Shown piece by piece: positions 19,301-27,834 of a stretch of DNA of 64,000 bases (position 1 is its first letter; each line of letters opens with the position of its first letter). The notes under the pieces are model-generated. The model was not told the DNA's origin, ran no database searches, and saw only the letters and a list, made by a program, of their open reading frames with translations. The position numbers were made by a program, and so were the translations under genes. This DNA is from Desulfuromonas acetexigens (lineage in GTDB: Bacteria; Desulfobacterota; Desulfuromonadia; Desulfuromonadales; Trichloromonadaceae): NCBI RefSeq assembly GCF_900111775.1, contig NZ_FOJJ01000039.1:140509-204508 (forward strand). The letters run 5' to 3'.

Positions 19301-19506
19301 GTGAGATCCAGCTGCTGATTAACACCCCCGTCGGCAAACTCAGTGCCTACGACGACTCCTACATCCGCAAAGCGGCGATCCGCTACAAGGTGCCCTACAT
19401 CACCACCACCGCCGCCGCCCTCGCCGCCGCCCAGGGCATTGCCGCCCGGCGCCGGGGCCAGGAGGAGATTCACAGCCTGCAGGAATATCACGCCGCCATT
19501 CGTTAG
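16306..19506 (+). CDS. carB: Carbamoyl-phosphate synthase, large subunit
   Basis: Product of 1066 residues, full length. CarB makes carbamoyl phosphate from bicarbonate, ATP and ammonia delivered by CarA, for arginine and pyrimidine synthesis. It shows the duplicated architecture: an N-terminal half with [22 protein letters not shown] and an ATP-grasp domain, an oligomerisation region, and a second half starting [19 protein letters not shown] with its own ATP-grasp domain. The C-terminal 140 residues are the MGS-like allosteric domain. ATG 16306 sits behind an AGGAGGTCCC ribosome-binding site. carA is not in the window on either side. An intrinsic terminator follows. Confidence 0.97.
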   Translation: [1066 protein letters not shown]

Positions 19507-19531
19507 CATTAGATTGACGGCAAAAAATTCG

Positions 19532-19571
19532 GGGCGGGGTCGACGGCAGGAATCGTCGCCCCGCCCTTTTT
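19532..19571 (+). terminator. Intrinsic terminator of carB
   Basis: GGGCGGGG (19532-19539) pairs with CCCCGCCC (19559-19566), extended by inner CGACG/CGTCG, followed by five T. It begins 26 bases after the carB stop. Confidence 0.9.
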
Positions 19572-19600
19572 GTTTCCGGGGAGATTTGCCCGCAGGGGGC

Positions 19601-19651
19601 TTGCATTGCGAAATTGTATGCCGTATAGTTTTTTAAAAAAATATACGGCAT
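19601..19651 (+). promoter_or_regulatory. Toxin-antitoxin promoter with 34-bp palindromic operator
   Basis: A -35 TTGCAT (19601-19606), a 17-base spacer and a -10 TATAGT (19624-19629) fit a sigma-70 promoter. The -10 lies inside a palindrome from 19618 to 19651: ten-base arms ATGCCGTATA and TATACGGCAT around a T6/A6 core, with a single mismatch at 19628/19641. An antitoxin or toxin-antitoxin complex bound there would block the promoter, the usual autoregulation of such operons. Confidence 0.7.
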
Positions 19652-19670
19652 GTTGATGGGGGAGGATCAA

Positions 19671-19916
19671 ATGCAGACCAAGCTGACCTTGCGGCTGGAT
19701 GATGAACTGATCGATCAGGCCAAAAACTATGCGGCCCGCTCCGGAAAATCGGTTTCGCAGGTGGTGGCCGATTATTTTCGGCTCTTGCCTGCCGGGAACG
19801 AACCCACCGCGCCGCAGGAAACGGCGCCGCTGACTTGCTCGCTGCGGGGGTTGCTGCGCGGGGCGCATGTAGATGAGGCCGATTATCGGCGCCATTTGGA
19901 AGAGAAAAACCGATGA
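19671..19916 (+). CDS. DUF6364-type antitoxin
   Basis: Product of 81 residues. The N-terminus, QTKLTLRLDDELIDQAKNY, followed by SGKSVSQVV, is a ribbon-helix-helix-like segment of DUF6364 antitoxins, which bind DNA and neutralise PIN toxins. I prefer ATG 19671, behind GGAGG, to an in-frame codon at 19650 that lies in the palindromic operator. The C-terminal half (residues 45-81) would wrap the toxin. The stop overlaps the toxin ATG, a usual arrangement that couples translation. The pair sits between carB and a second toxin-antitoxin locus. Confidence 0.85.
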   Translation: MQTKLTLRLDDELIDQAKNYAARSGKSVSQVVADYFRLLPAGNEPTAPQETAPLTCSLRGLLRGAHVDEADYRRHLEEKNR

Positions 19917-20350
19917 AGGTGCTTTTCGACACGAATGTCGTTCTCGATCTGCTCATCGACCGCGCGCCCCATGCCGAGGCGGCCGCCAGGCTTTTTGCTG
20001 CCGTGGAGCGTGGAATAATCGGCGGCTGTCTAGGCGCGACCACCCTCACCACCATTCATTATTTGTCGGCCAAGACCCTGGGCCGGGAGCAGGCCCGCCA
20101 AGCGGTCGCCGTCCTGCTGTCCCTCTTTGAAATCGCGCCGATTACCCGGCCGGTGCTGGAAGCGGCCCTGACCGGCAATTTCGACGATTTCGAGGATTCG
20201 GTCATCCATCAGGCGGCCTGCCAATCCGGTGCTCAGGCTATCGTCACCCGCAACGGCAAGGACTTTCGTGGGGCGGAACTGCCCGTGTACGCGCCGGAAG
20301 AACTGCTCAAGGTGCTGCGAGCGATGGGGTTAGAGAGGGGAGCGGATTGA
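19913..20350 (+). CDS. PIN-domain toxin (VapC-like ribonuclease)
   Basis: Product of 145 residues. PIN toxins are Mg-dependent endoribonucleases, often cutting tRNA. The first conserved acidic residue is in LFDTNVVLDLLIDR, later ones are in FDDFEDSVIHQAA, and the threonine-asparagine ending is IVTRNGKDF. Thus the four-residue acidic site looks intact, so the toxin is probably active. ATG 19913 overlaps the antitoxin stop (ATGA). A short AT-rich gap of about 60 bases leads into the next toxin-antitoxin pair. Confidence 0.92.
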   Translation: MKVLFDTNVVLDLLIDRAPHAEAAARLFAAVERGIIGGCLGATTLTTIHYLSAKTLGREQARQAVAVLLSLFEIAPITRPVLEAALTGNFDDFEDSVIHQAACQSGAQAIVTRNGKDFRGAELPVYAPEELLKVLRAMGLERGAD

Positions 20351-20411
20351 AAAATTTATTTCCTTATAAAAAATAGTCATGTAAAATTTCTTCAGAAAGG
20401 AGGAGCCCGCT

Positions 20412-20795
20412 ATGTTATCGAATGCCCAACCCCAGGATGCCGCCGACCGGCGGCAGGTTCTGTCGAAGGCGGTGATCGGCGCCGCCGCCTATCTGGAGAT
20501 TTCCAAGGTCAAACTGGCGCGGATTCTCGGCGTCAGTCCGGCGACGGTATCTCGCTTGTATGGCGATTTTTACAGCCTGAGCCCGGAAAAGAAAGAGTGG
20601 GAGTTTGCCGTGCTGCTGGTGCGCCTCTTTCGTTCCCTCGACGCCATCGTCGGCGGCGCGGCGGCCCATGCCAGAACCTGGCTGAAAAGCGAAAACCGGG
20701 CCTTCGCCGGGGCGAAGCCCATCGATCTCATCGATACTACGGAGGGATTGGTCCGTGTCGTCACCTACTTGGACGCCTGCCGCGGTCACGTCTGA
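20412..20795 (+). CDS. Xre/MbcA/ParS-type antitoxin
   Basis: Product of 127 residues. The N-terminal part holds a helix-turn-helix-like stretch (YLEISKVKLARILGVSPATVSRL), and the C-terminal part is the toxin-binding domain shared by MbcA and ParS antitoxins, ending with WLKSENRAFAGAKPIDL, in which the mostly helical region caps RES toxins. A strong AAAGGAGGAG ribosome-binding site precedes ATG 20412. The preceding 60 bases are AT-rich and could hold a promoter, but I cannot fix its boxes with confidence. The toxin gene starts 41 bases before its stop. Confidence 0.9.
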   Translation: MLSNAQPQDAADRRQVLSKAVIGAAAYLEISKVKLARILGVSPATVSRLYGDFYSLSPEKKEWEFAVLLVRLFRSLDAIVGGAAAHARTWLKSENRAFAGAKPIDLIDTTEGLVRVVTYLDACRGHV

Positions 20796-21483
20796 GGCGC
20801 AGGCGCTGCGTTGCCGCGTCTGGCGCATGGTCGAGGCGCAGCACCTGGCGGCGACGGCCAAACTGGTGGAAACCCGCGCCGAGCAGGAACTGCTCGAAGA
20901 GATTCTCGAAGCGAGCAAATCTCCCATCCCCGCCGAGGCTGCCGGCCTCGACTATCTGCTCTTCAGCCCCTTCCGCTACGATACCCGGCCCCCTTCGGGG
21001 TCGCGCTTTCGCGCCCCCACCGATCCCGGCGTCTTTTACGGGGCCGAACTTCCACGCACGGCGGCCGCCGAGGTCGCCCACTGGCGCTTTCGTTTTCTGC
21101 GGGATTGCGCCGGGCTTGACCGCTTGCAGCCCGCGACCTTCACCGCCTTTTCGGTTTCCGTCGCTACCCGCGCCATCGATCTGCGGCGACCACCCTTTGA
21201 CCGCGACGAACAGGCCTGGCGGCATCCCCGCGATTACGGCGCCACCCAGGCCCTGGCGCGCACCGCCCGCGAGGCGGAGATCGGTGCCATTCTCTACCTT
21301 TCGGTCCGCGATCCCGAACCCCATTTCTGCGCGGCGCTTCTCACGCCCCGGGCCTTCGCCGCCAAGCGCCCCGCGGCCGTCACCCAGACCTGGATTCTGA
21401 CCCTCACCGGCAAGGAAGCGATCTGGCTGCGCGGCGCGGAGGAAAGCTTGGTGTTCGCCACGGCGCCGTGGGGGGATGGGTGA
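20755..21483 (+). CDS. RES-domain toxin (NAD+ phosphorylase family)
   Basis: Product of 242 residues. RES toxins such as MbcT degrade NAD+. The family arginine is near FRAPTDPGVFYGAE (residues 84-97), with the remaining acidic and serine positions further on in the AEIGAILYLSVRD area; I could not confirm every catalytic residue by eye. It is a little longer than short RES proteins. I accept GTG 20755, which overlaps the antitoxin end, because the RES domain starts close to this N-terminus. The operon ends at a symmetrical terminator. Confidence 0.88.
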   Translation: MSSPTWTPAAVTSEAQALRCRVWRMVEAQHLAATAKLVETRAEQELLEEILEASKSPIPAEAAGLDYLLFSPFRYDTRPPSGSRFRAPTDPGVFYGAELPRTAAAEVAHWRFRFLRDCAGLDRLQPATFTAFSVSVATRAIDLRRPPFDRDEQAWRHPRDYGATQALARTAREAEIGAILYLSVRDPEPHFCAALLTPRAFAAKRPAAVTQTWILTLTGKEAIWLRGAEESLVFATAPWGDG

Positions 21484-21518
21484 GGATGACGTGAGCGGAA
21501 GTCTGGGCAAGCCAGCCG

Positions 21519-21566
21519 AAAAAAAGCGCGGGGAGAGCCGCTGTCGACTCTCCCCGCGCTTTTTTT
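21519..21566. terminator. Bidirectional intrinsic terminator
   Basis: A 19-base perfect inverted repeat: 21519-21537 pairs with 21548-21566, with A7 on one side and T7 on the other. It can end the RES operon on the plus strand and the DsrE-like gene on the minus strand. Confidence 0.95.
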
Positions 21567-21581
21567 GGTGTCCTCCGCTGT

Positions 21582-22028
21582 TCAGAAGCTCAACAGCCGG
21601 GTGTCGTCGTCGTTGAGCAGTGTCACGATCTCCGGTGGGGTGGCGGCGGTGACGCCGTCGATGAGGTCGGCGGCGGTCTTGCCGGAATTGGGCAGGAAGA
21701 GGGCGCAGACCTGAACCTGGGCGCCGTTCTGCATGAGTCCCTGCAGCATTTGTTTCGGAGTCACGTCCCGGGGTTTGAGGGTCGGTGGGGTGAAATCCTT
21801 CAGCGCCAATTTCCCGGCTTCGTCACACAACAGCACCCGCACCGGGGTCCCCTGACGCTGGGCTTCGGTCGCCAGGACCAGCGCCATACCCTGGGTCTGG
21901 ACATCGCCGCTGGTGAGCATCACCAGCCAAAAGTCGTCAGCCGCCAGGGCGCCGCCGGTGGAAAAAAGCAGGGTCAGGGCGAGCAGCAGGGCGGGCAGGA
22001 GCATTTTTCCGGACTGGTATCTCTTCAT
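21582..22028 (-). CDS. DsrE-like exported protein
   Basis: Product of 148 residues with a signal peptide (MKRYQSGKM, hydrophobic run, cleavage near ALAAD). The mature part resembles the DsrE/DsrF-like fold: WLVMLTSGDVQTQGMALVLATEAQRQG at the start and VRVLLCDEAGKLAL with the single cysteine where some DsrE-like proteins have the active cysteine. A second cysteine lies in QVQVCALFLPN. Such proteins relay sulfur or act in sulfur metabolism, but an exported version is not assigned. ATG 22028 follows AAGGAGG and is preferred over the codon at 22079. Confidence 0.75.
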   Translation of the reverse strand: MKRYQSGKMLLPALLLALTLLFSTGGALAADDFWLVMLTSGDVQTQGMALVLATEAQRQGTPVRVLLCDEAGKLALKDFTPPTLKPRDVTPKQMLQGLMQNGAQVQVCALFLPNSGKTAADLIDGVTAATPPEIVTLLNDDDTRLLSF

Positions 22029-22153
22029 CACTTGATCCTCCTTGGTTGAAAGTTTCCGGTGTTTTCGCCTGAAAAGCATAGCAGAAAAGGCGGGGTCTTC
22101 GAAGCTTTCGGGCCGGTAAATTTCGTGTTACGGATCTTTGCCGTCGTCGGCGA

Positions 22154-22183
22154 TTGACAAACCGGAGAGGGAACGGCTATGGT
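22154..22183 (+). promoter_or_regulatory. Promoter of the TonB/ABC import operon
   Basis: TTGACA (22154-22159), 18-base spacer, TATGGT (22178-22183). It lies 63 bases before ATG 22246, and the leader contains a small TCCGC/GCGGA hairpin. I see no clear Fur, NikR or ModE operator. Confidence 0.6.
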
Positions 22184-22245
22184 GCAACGAAATTTGTTTA
22201 CGTAGCACAGCTCTGTCCGCTTGGGCGGATTCGGGAGGTCGCGCC

Positions 22246-24456
22246 ATGCCGCTCTTTAATCCCTTGTCGTTGATAACGCTTTGCCTCGTGGCTTTTCTTC
22301 CCCTGGGTGCCGCCGCCGAAGAGCCGCCCCTGCTGGCGCCGGTCGTCGTTTCCGGTCAGGAACTCATCCTCCCCACGCAACAGGCCGGCGAAACAGTTTA
22401 TACCGGCAGCAGGGTAACCGCTGAAGGGGTGGCGCTGCAGGGGAGCGCGGCCTCCTCCCGGGTTGCCGAGGCCCTCGGCATCCTGCCCGGGCTCAGCGTC
22501 GAAAGCGCCGACGGCGTCGGGCTGGCGGCCGAACAGGGCAATTTACGCGTGCGCGGCGTGCGGGGAATATTGGGGGCGCTGACCGTGGAAGGGGTGCCGA
22601 ACTTCGGCCTCAATCCCATCGGTCCCCGCGACTATCTTTACGATCTGGAGAACATGGCGGGGCTTTCTCTCTACAAGGGGCCGGTGCCCGCCGACATCGG
22701 CACCGGCGTCGGCTCCCGGGGAGGGGCCGTCGTGCTTCATCCCGAGTGGCCGGGGGAGGAATTCGCCCTGCGCCTGAAGCAGGGGTTCGGTTCCCATGAC
22801 TATTCCCGCAGCTACCTGCGGCTCGATAGCGGATCCCTCAATGATATCGACACGCGTTTTTCCGTCGCCTCTTCCTACGGCGACGCCGACAAATGGCGGG
22901 GGCCCGGTGAGGTGGGGCCCCGGCGCAACCTCAATCTCGGTTTTTCCCAGCCCCTCGGTGAGAAGGCCGATCTCAAGCTCTGGTACAACCGCAATGAGCT
23001 CGACCAGCATCTTTACCGCGCCCTGAGCTATGCCGACATTCGCGATCTGAAGGGCAACTACCGCAAGGATTTCAACGAGGTCCGCAGTGGTGCCGCTGCC
23101 GACGATATCTATTATTACGATGACAATCGCGGTGTTTATCGCAACGACGACCTGATTTCGATTCTGACCCTGACTACCGCCGACACCCTGAAGTTCATCT
23201 TCAAACCCTATTTTTCCTGGGAAGATTCCCGCATCCGCGAAGGCGTGACCGTTCAGGGGGGGCGGGTGCAGGAGCGCAACCGGGACATCGAGCGCGGCGG
23301 CGTCATCGCCGAGGTCCAAGGCGAGTTGGGAGAAATCGAAACGGTTCTCGGTTACCACTTCGAAAATTCCGATATGGATGTTTTCACCCGGAACTTCGCC
23401 ATCACCCCCGGCGGTCTGGAGTACCGGGGGCTGGGGGTCATGGCGAGTGCCGGGGATACCCGCATCCACAGCCCCTATCTCAAATTCGCCGGTCGCCTGG
23501 GCGCGTTCGACTGGCAGGCCGGGATGAAATATTTTCGTTTCGAGGATTCGGACAGCCGGGGCTATGTCGCCGGTCCCGCCCCCGACTATGCCCCGGTGCG
23601 CGCCGCGGATCTCGACCGCGCGGCAGAAGTGTACGATATCTGGCTGCCCACCCTCGGCGTCGCCTTTGACCTGAACGAGCGGCTGCAACTGTATGCCGGC
23701 TACGGCCGCAACTTCATCCGCCCCTATGCCTATTTGCCCCTGGCGACCCTGTACAACAACCAGCGCGCCCGCTTCCAGGGCCAGGGAATCGATCTCCAGC
23801 AACTCTTCGACGGATACGATCTGGAGAAGTCCGACACCGTCGATCTCGGCCTGCGCTACGCCGGCGACTGGTTCGATCTGGCGCCGACGCTGTTTTTGTC
23901 CCGGCACAAAAATCTGCTCACCAGCGTTTACGATCCCCGGGTCGATCTGAATTACCAGCAGAATGTCGGCGAAGCGAGCGGTTACGGGATCGACCTGGAA
24001 ATGAACGCCTACCCGAGGGAAAATCTGACGCTCTTCGTAAATCCCAGCTACACCGTGCTGACCTACGACAAGGATCTGACCTTTGCCGGCGCCCGCCTCG
24101 ACAGCGAGGGACGCCAGGTTGTGGATACCCCCCGCCTGCAGGTGAAGAGCGGCCTGATCTATCGCCTCGGCGCCGCCGAGATCGCGCCCGTGCTGCGCTG
24201 GATGGGGGCCCGCCACGGCGATGTGGAGCACCGGGAGCGGATCGGCTCATGCCTGCTGGTCGATCTGCGCGGCAGTTACAGCTTCCGAGATGTCGGGCCG
24301 GTTGAAACCCTGAAGATCGGTCTGGAATTGAACAATCTCCTGAACCGCAAGTACGTCTCGGTCATCAACGCCTTTGATGACAGTCGCGAGGGGCAGACCG
24401 GCTACTACCCGGGGGCGCCCCTGACCACGGTACTGACCGTGGATCTGAAATTCTGA
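22246..24456 (+). CDS. TonB-dependent outer-membrane receptor
   Basis: Product of 736 residues, starting with a signal peptide (MPLFNPLSLITLCLV... AAAEE). The plug domain follows, with LGILPGLSVESADGV and the RVRGVRG segment. From about residue 190 on the sequence is a repeated pattern of alternating beta strands, ending at a C-terminal aromatic phenylalanine (LTVDLKF), the usual barrel ending. ATG 22246 with GGGAGG is preferred to an in-frame codon at 22138. It heads an operon of a family-5 binding protein, two permeases and a fused ATPase, so it probably imports the same ligand, such as a metal chelate, across the outer membrane. Confidence 0.93.
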   Translation: MPLFNPLSLITLCLVAFLPLGAAAEEPPLLAPVVVSGQELILPTQQAGETVYTGSRVTAEGVALQGSAASSRVAEALGILPGLSVESADGVGLAAEQGNLRVRGVRGILGALTVEGVPNFGLNPIGPRDYLYDLENMAGLSLYKGPVPADIGTGVGSRGGAVVLHPEWPGEEFALRLKQGFGSHDYSRSYLRLDSGSLNDIDTRFSVASSYGDADKWRGPGEVGPRRNLNLGFSQPLGEKADLKLWYNRNELDQHLYRALSYADIRDLKGNYRKDFNEVRSGAAADDIYYYDDNRGVYRNDDLISILTLTTADTLKFIFKPYFSWEDSRIREGVTVQGGRVQERNRDIERGGVIAEVQGELGEIETVLGYHFENSDMDVFTRNFAITPGGLEYRGLGVMASAGDTRIHSPYLKFAGRLGAFDWQAGMKYFRFEDSDSRGYVAGPAPDYAPVRAADLDRAAEVYDIWLPTLGVAFDLNERLQLYAGYGRNFIRPYAYLPLATLYNNQRARFQGQGIDLQQLFDGYDLEKSDTVDLGLRYAGDWFDLAPTLFLSRHKNLLTSVYDPRVDLNYQQNVGEASGYGIDLEMNAYPRENLTLFVNPSYTVLTYDKDLTFAGARLDSEGRQVVDTPRLQVKSGLIYRLGAAEIAPVLRWMGARHGDVEHRERIGSCLLVDLRGSYSFRDVGPVETLKIGLELNNLLNRKYVSVINAFDDSREGQTGYYPGAPLTTVLTVDLKF

Positions 24457-24465
24457 CGCCCGCCC

Positions 24466-26049
24466 ATGCTCCGCATCTTCTGTCTGTTCTGCTTCCTTTC
24501 CCTTTTGCCCGAACCGCCGGGGGCCTTCGGCTCCTCCACCGCGCGGCCGGTGGCGGAGCTCCGCATCGCCGACGAGCGTGGCGACCACGGCCCGCCCAAT
24601 CCCTTTCGCCACTATCCCCGCGGGTCGGGCTTCGTGCGCATGAGTTGGGTTTTCGACAGCCTGCTGTGGAAGGACCGCGACGGTCTGGTCCCGGCCCTGG
24701 CCCGCTCCTGGAGCTGGAACGAAAGGAAGACCGCTTGCACCTTCGAGCTGTGGCCCGAGGCGCGCTGGCATGACGGGCGGCCCCTGACCGCCGAGGATGT
24801 CGCCTTCAGCATCGACTACTACCGCCGCCATCCTTACGGCTGGGCCGACGTCTCGGTGGTGGCGCGGGCCGAGGTGCACGATGCGCGCCGCGTCACCCTG
24901 CACCTGGCGCGGTCTTATGCCCCGTTTCTGGCGGAAATCGGCGGCACCCTGCCGATCTTGCCCCGGCATATCTGGGAGCCGGTGGATGATCCCCTGAGCT
25001 TCGACGCGCCGGAGGCCTTTATCGGCAGCGGCCCGTTCCGCTTTCGCGACTTCGATAAGGTTCGCGGCAGCTATCTCTTCGAGGCCTTTGCCGACTACTA
25101 TCAGGGGCCGCCCCGGGTGCAACGGCTGATCTACCTGCGCTCCGCCAATCCGCTGATTTCTCTCGCCAACGGCCAGGCCGACCTGGCGGCGATCCGGCCG
25201 GAGATGGCCGAGCCGCTGCGGCGGGAGGGTTTGACGGTGATCGAAGAGAGCGAGGGCTGGGTGCGCAAGCTGATGATCAATCACGACAAGTTTCCCTTTT
25301 CCGACCGCCGCTTCCGGCAGGCGTTGGCCCATGCCGTCGATCTTAAGGATCTGATCGCCAAGAGTCAGCGCGGCTTCGCCGTCCCGGCCTCTCCCGGCCT
25401 GCTTGCGCCGGGTCATCCCTTCTCCAATCCCTCGACCCCAACCTATGGCTACGATCCCGCTCGGGCGCGGGCGCTTTTGGCCGAGCTCGGTTACCGGCCG
25501 GACGGCGCGGGTGTCTTGCGGCGAGAGGGGCAGGCATTGCGGCTGGAGCTGCTCTCTTCATCCATCGCCGTGGCCGGCGGCAGCGGCGGCGACCGGGACG
25601 GACTGATCCTCAAACAGCAGCTGGAAGCGCTCGGCCTGCAGGTCGATCTGCGGGTGCTGGAGCAGGCCGTCGCCGATCAGCGCCTGACCCGGGGGGAGTT
25701 CGACCTGGCTCTTTCCGGCCATGGCGGCATCGGCGGCGATTCGAAAATCCTCAACGAAATGATCCTGCCGAACCGGGGGGGCGCCTTCAACAGCGCCCGG
25801 TTCGACAAAAATCCCGAACTGACGCTTCTGCTGGAAAAACAGCTGATGGAGATGGACGAGGAAAAACGCCGGGCGCTGGTCTTTCGCATTCAGGAACTGC
25901 TCGCCGAGGAGTTGCCGGCCCTGCCTCTCTACTATCCGGCGAATCTGAGCGCCTACCGCCCGGAGAAGGGGATTTCCTGGTATTTCACCCGGGGCGGACT
26001 CGGCAAGGGAGTACCCATCCCCCAGAACAAGCAGGCGCTGCTGCCGTGA
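24466..26049 (+). CDS. ABC transporter substrate-binding protein, family 5
   Basis: Product of 527 residues, with a signal peptide at [19 protein letters not shown]. Family-5 proteins (OppA, DppA, NikA) bind peptides, nickel chelates and other small cargoes. Landmarks are [17 protein letters not shown], the motif [18 protein letters not shown], and [19 protein letters not shown]. The gene starts ten bases after the receptor stop and overlaps the first permease (GTGA). The TonB partner and the downstream FmdE-like protein make a metal or metallophore more likely than a dipeptide, but the cargo cannot be told by eye. Confidence 0.92.
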   Translation: MLRIFCLFCFLSLLPEPPGAFGSSTARPVAELRIADERGDHGPPNPFRHYPRGSGFVRMSWVFDSLLWKDRDGLVPALARSWSWNERKTACTFELWPEARWHDGRPLTAEDVAFSIDYYRRHPYGWADVSVVARAEVHDARRVTLHLARSYAPFLAEIGGTLPILPRHIWEPVDDPLSFDAPEAFIGSGPFRFRDFDKVRGSYLFEAFADYYQGPPRVQRLIYLRSANPLISLANGQADLAAIRPEMAEPLRREGLTVIEESEGWVRKLMINHDKFPFSDRRFRQALAHAVDLKDLIAKSQRGFAVPASPGLLAPGHPFSNPSTPTYGYDPARARALLAELGYRPDGAGVLRREGQALRLELLSSSIAVAGGSGGDRDGLILKQQLEALGLQVDLRVLEQAVADQRLTRGEFDLALSGHGGIGGDSKILNEMILPNRGGAFNSARFDKNPELTLLLEKQLMEMDEEKRRALVFRIQELLAEELPALPLYYPANLSAYRPEKGISWYFTRGGLGKGVPIPQNKQALLP

Positions 26050-27008
26050 GGGGAAAGTTGTGGCCGACCCTGACGGCCTATGCCCTGGCCGCAAGCCTCT
26101 TGCTGGTGCTCAGTCACGCCTTGCCGCGCTTGCTGCCGGGGGATTTCGTCAGCGCCCATTGGCAAGGTGGTGAGGTCGTGCTCGATGCCGATCGGACGGC
26201 GGACCTGCGCGAACGCTTCGCGTCGGCGGAGAGCTTCGGCGGTTACCTCTCGGCGCTGGCGCGCGGGGATTGGGGACGCTCCCTGGCCTTGGGAAAACCA
26301 GTTCTGGAGCTGATCGCCGCGGCTTTTCCCTGGACTCTGTTGCTCATGGGAAGCGCCCATCTCCTCTCCACCCTCGGCGGCTTCATTGCCGGGGTGGAGG
26401 TTGCCTGGCGGTGGGGTTCGCCGCTGGAGAAGGGGAGTGTCGCCGCCATGAGCCTGCTCGAGGGGGTGCCCGAGCTGGTCAGCGGCCTGTTGCTGCTGCT
26501 TCTTTTCGCCCTGCGCCTGGAATGGCTGCCGGCCTCGGGGGCGCAGACCGCCTACGCCGGGCTTGCCGGCACCGACTGGCTTCTGGATCTTTTGCGGCAT
26601 CTGGCGTTGCCCCTGCTGACCCTGGTTCTGGCCTATCTGCCGGGGAATTTTCTGCTGACGCGGGCGAGCATGCTCCTGGTTCTTACTGCCCCCTACCTGG
26701 AAACGGCCCGGGCCAAGGGACTTCCCCCCTGGCGGGTGCGTTACCGCCATGGCGCGCGGAACGCCCTCTTGCCCCTGGTGACCCGTTTCGGCCTGCGCTT
26801 TTCCCTGATGGTGACCGGCGCCCTGGTGGTCGAAACCCTCTTTGCCTATCCGGGACTGGGGCGCCTGCTGGTGGAGGCGGTCGCCCAGCGGGATCTGCCC
26901 CTGGCGCGGGGGATCATCCTCTTCTCGTCGCTCTCGGTGCTGGCGCTCAGTCTGGGTGTGGAGTTGCTCTACCGACGCCTCGATCCCCGGGTGAGTCATG
27001 GGTGTTGA
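26046..27008 (+). CDS. ABC transporter permease (DppB/NikB type)
   Basis: Product of 320 residues with about six hydrophobic helices. The ATPase-contact EAA-like loop is [26 protein letters not shown], typical of the DppB/NikB half of peptide and nickel importers. The region after the first helix, about residues 27-80, is a periplasmic segment longer than the second permease has. Translation is coupled: GTG 26046 overlaps the stop of the binding-protein gene. It in turn overlaps the next permease by eleven bases. Confidence 0.93.
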   Translation: MRGKLWPTLTAYALAASLLLVLSHALPRLLPGDFVSAHWQGGEVVLDADRTADLRERFASAESFGGYLSALARGDWGRSLALGKPVLELIAAAFPWTLLLMGSAHLLSTLGGFIAGVEVAWRWGSPLEKGSVAAMSLLEGVPELVSGLLLLLLFALRLEWLPASGAQTAYAGLAGTDWLLDLLRHLALPLLTLVLAYLPGNFLLTRASMLLVLTAPYLETARAKGLPPWRVRYRHGARNALLPLVTRFGLRFSLMVTGALVVETLFAYPGLGRLLVEAVAQRDLPLARGIILFSSLSVLALSLGVELLYRRLDPRVSHGC

Positions 27009-27831
27009 GTTGCGGCGGCGGTTTGACAACGGTTGGTTGCGGATTGGTGGGGCGCTCTTGATGCTGCTGCTGGCGGCAGCCCTGCTCGGTCCCTGGCTGA
27101 GCCCCCACGACCCCCAGGCCATGACCTTTGTTCCCCTGAGTCCGCCGGACGGCAGCCACTGGCTGGGGGTCAACGATGCCGGGATGGATCTTTTTGTCGA
27201 ACTGCTTTACGGCTTGCGCAACAGTCTGGCTTTTGGCCTCGTCGGCGGCTTTTCGGCGCTGGCGCTGGGAGTCGCCGTCGGCCTGATCGCGGCCTGGTTC
27301 GGCGGTGCCGTCGATGCCGTCTGTATGAGCCTGGCTGATGTGCTCCTGGCCATTCCCCTGGTGATGCCCCTACTTCTGCTGGCCGTTCTGACGCCGCCTT
27401 CGCCCCTGCTCCTGGCGCTTCTCCTCGCCCTGCTGAGCTGGCCGAGCACCGCTCGCAGTCTCCGCGCCCAGGCCCTGTCCCTGCGCAAACGCCCGCACGT
27501 AGCGGCGGCCCGGCAAATGGGTGCTTCGGCATCCTACATTCTTGGGAAGCATCTGCTGCCCGAACTCGCGCCGCTCTTTCTCGCGGGTTTGGCGGGAAAG
27601 GTGCGCATGGCCCTGGCCATGGAGGCGTCGCTTGCCTTTCTCGGCCTTTTCGAGCCGGGGCGCAAATCCCTGGGGCAGACGTTGCGCGACGGTATCCAGT
27701 ACTACTATCTCGATATCTGGTGGCACTGGCTGCTGCCGCCGCTCCTCTGCCTGAGTCTCCTCATTCTCTCCCTGACCCTGCTCGCTGTCGGCTGCGAAGC
27801 GCGGTTTGATCCGCGCCTGAAGGAAGATTGA
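26998..27831 (+). CDS. ABC transporter permease (DppC/NikC type)
   Basis: Product of 277 residues with about six membrane segments. The N-terminal half has the family HDPQAMTFVPLSPPDGSHWLGVNDAGMD region, and the EAA-like loop is VAAARQMGASASYILGKHLLPELAP. It forms the second half of the inner-membrane channel together with the preceding permease. ATG 26998 overlaps the upstream gene and the ATPase gene begins four bases after its stop. Paired with DppB/NikB-like and fused ATPase neighbours, it is part of one importer. Confidence 0.93.
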   Translation: MGVELRRRFDNGWLRIGGALLMLLLAAALLGPWLSPHDPQAMTFVPLSPPDGSHWLGVNDAGMDLFVELLYGLRNSLAFGLVGGFSALALGVAVGLIAAWFGGAVDAVCMSLADVLLAIPLVMPLLLLAVLTPPSPLLLALLLALLSWPSTARSLRAQALSLRKRPHVAAARQMGASASYILGKHLLPELAPLFLAGLAGKVRMALAMEASLAFLGLFEPGRKSLGQTLRDGIQYYYLDIWWHWLLPPLLCLSLLILSLTLLAVGCEARFDPRLKED

Positions 27832-27834
27832 TCA

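Noticed and set aside
19618..19651. The 34-bp palindrome as a second carB terminator
   Set aside because: carB already has a complete terminator at 19532-19571. The palindrome contains a well-spaced -10 box and sits just before the antitoxin start.
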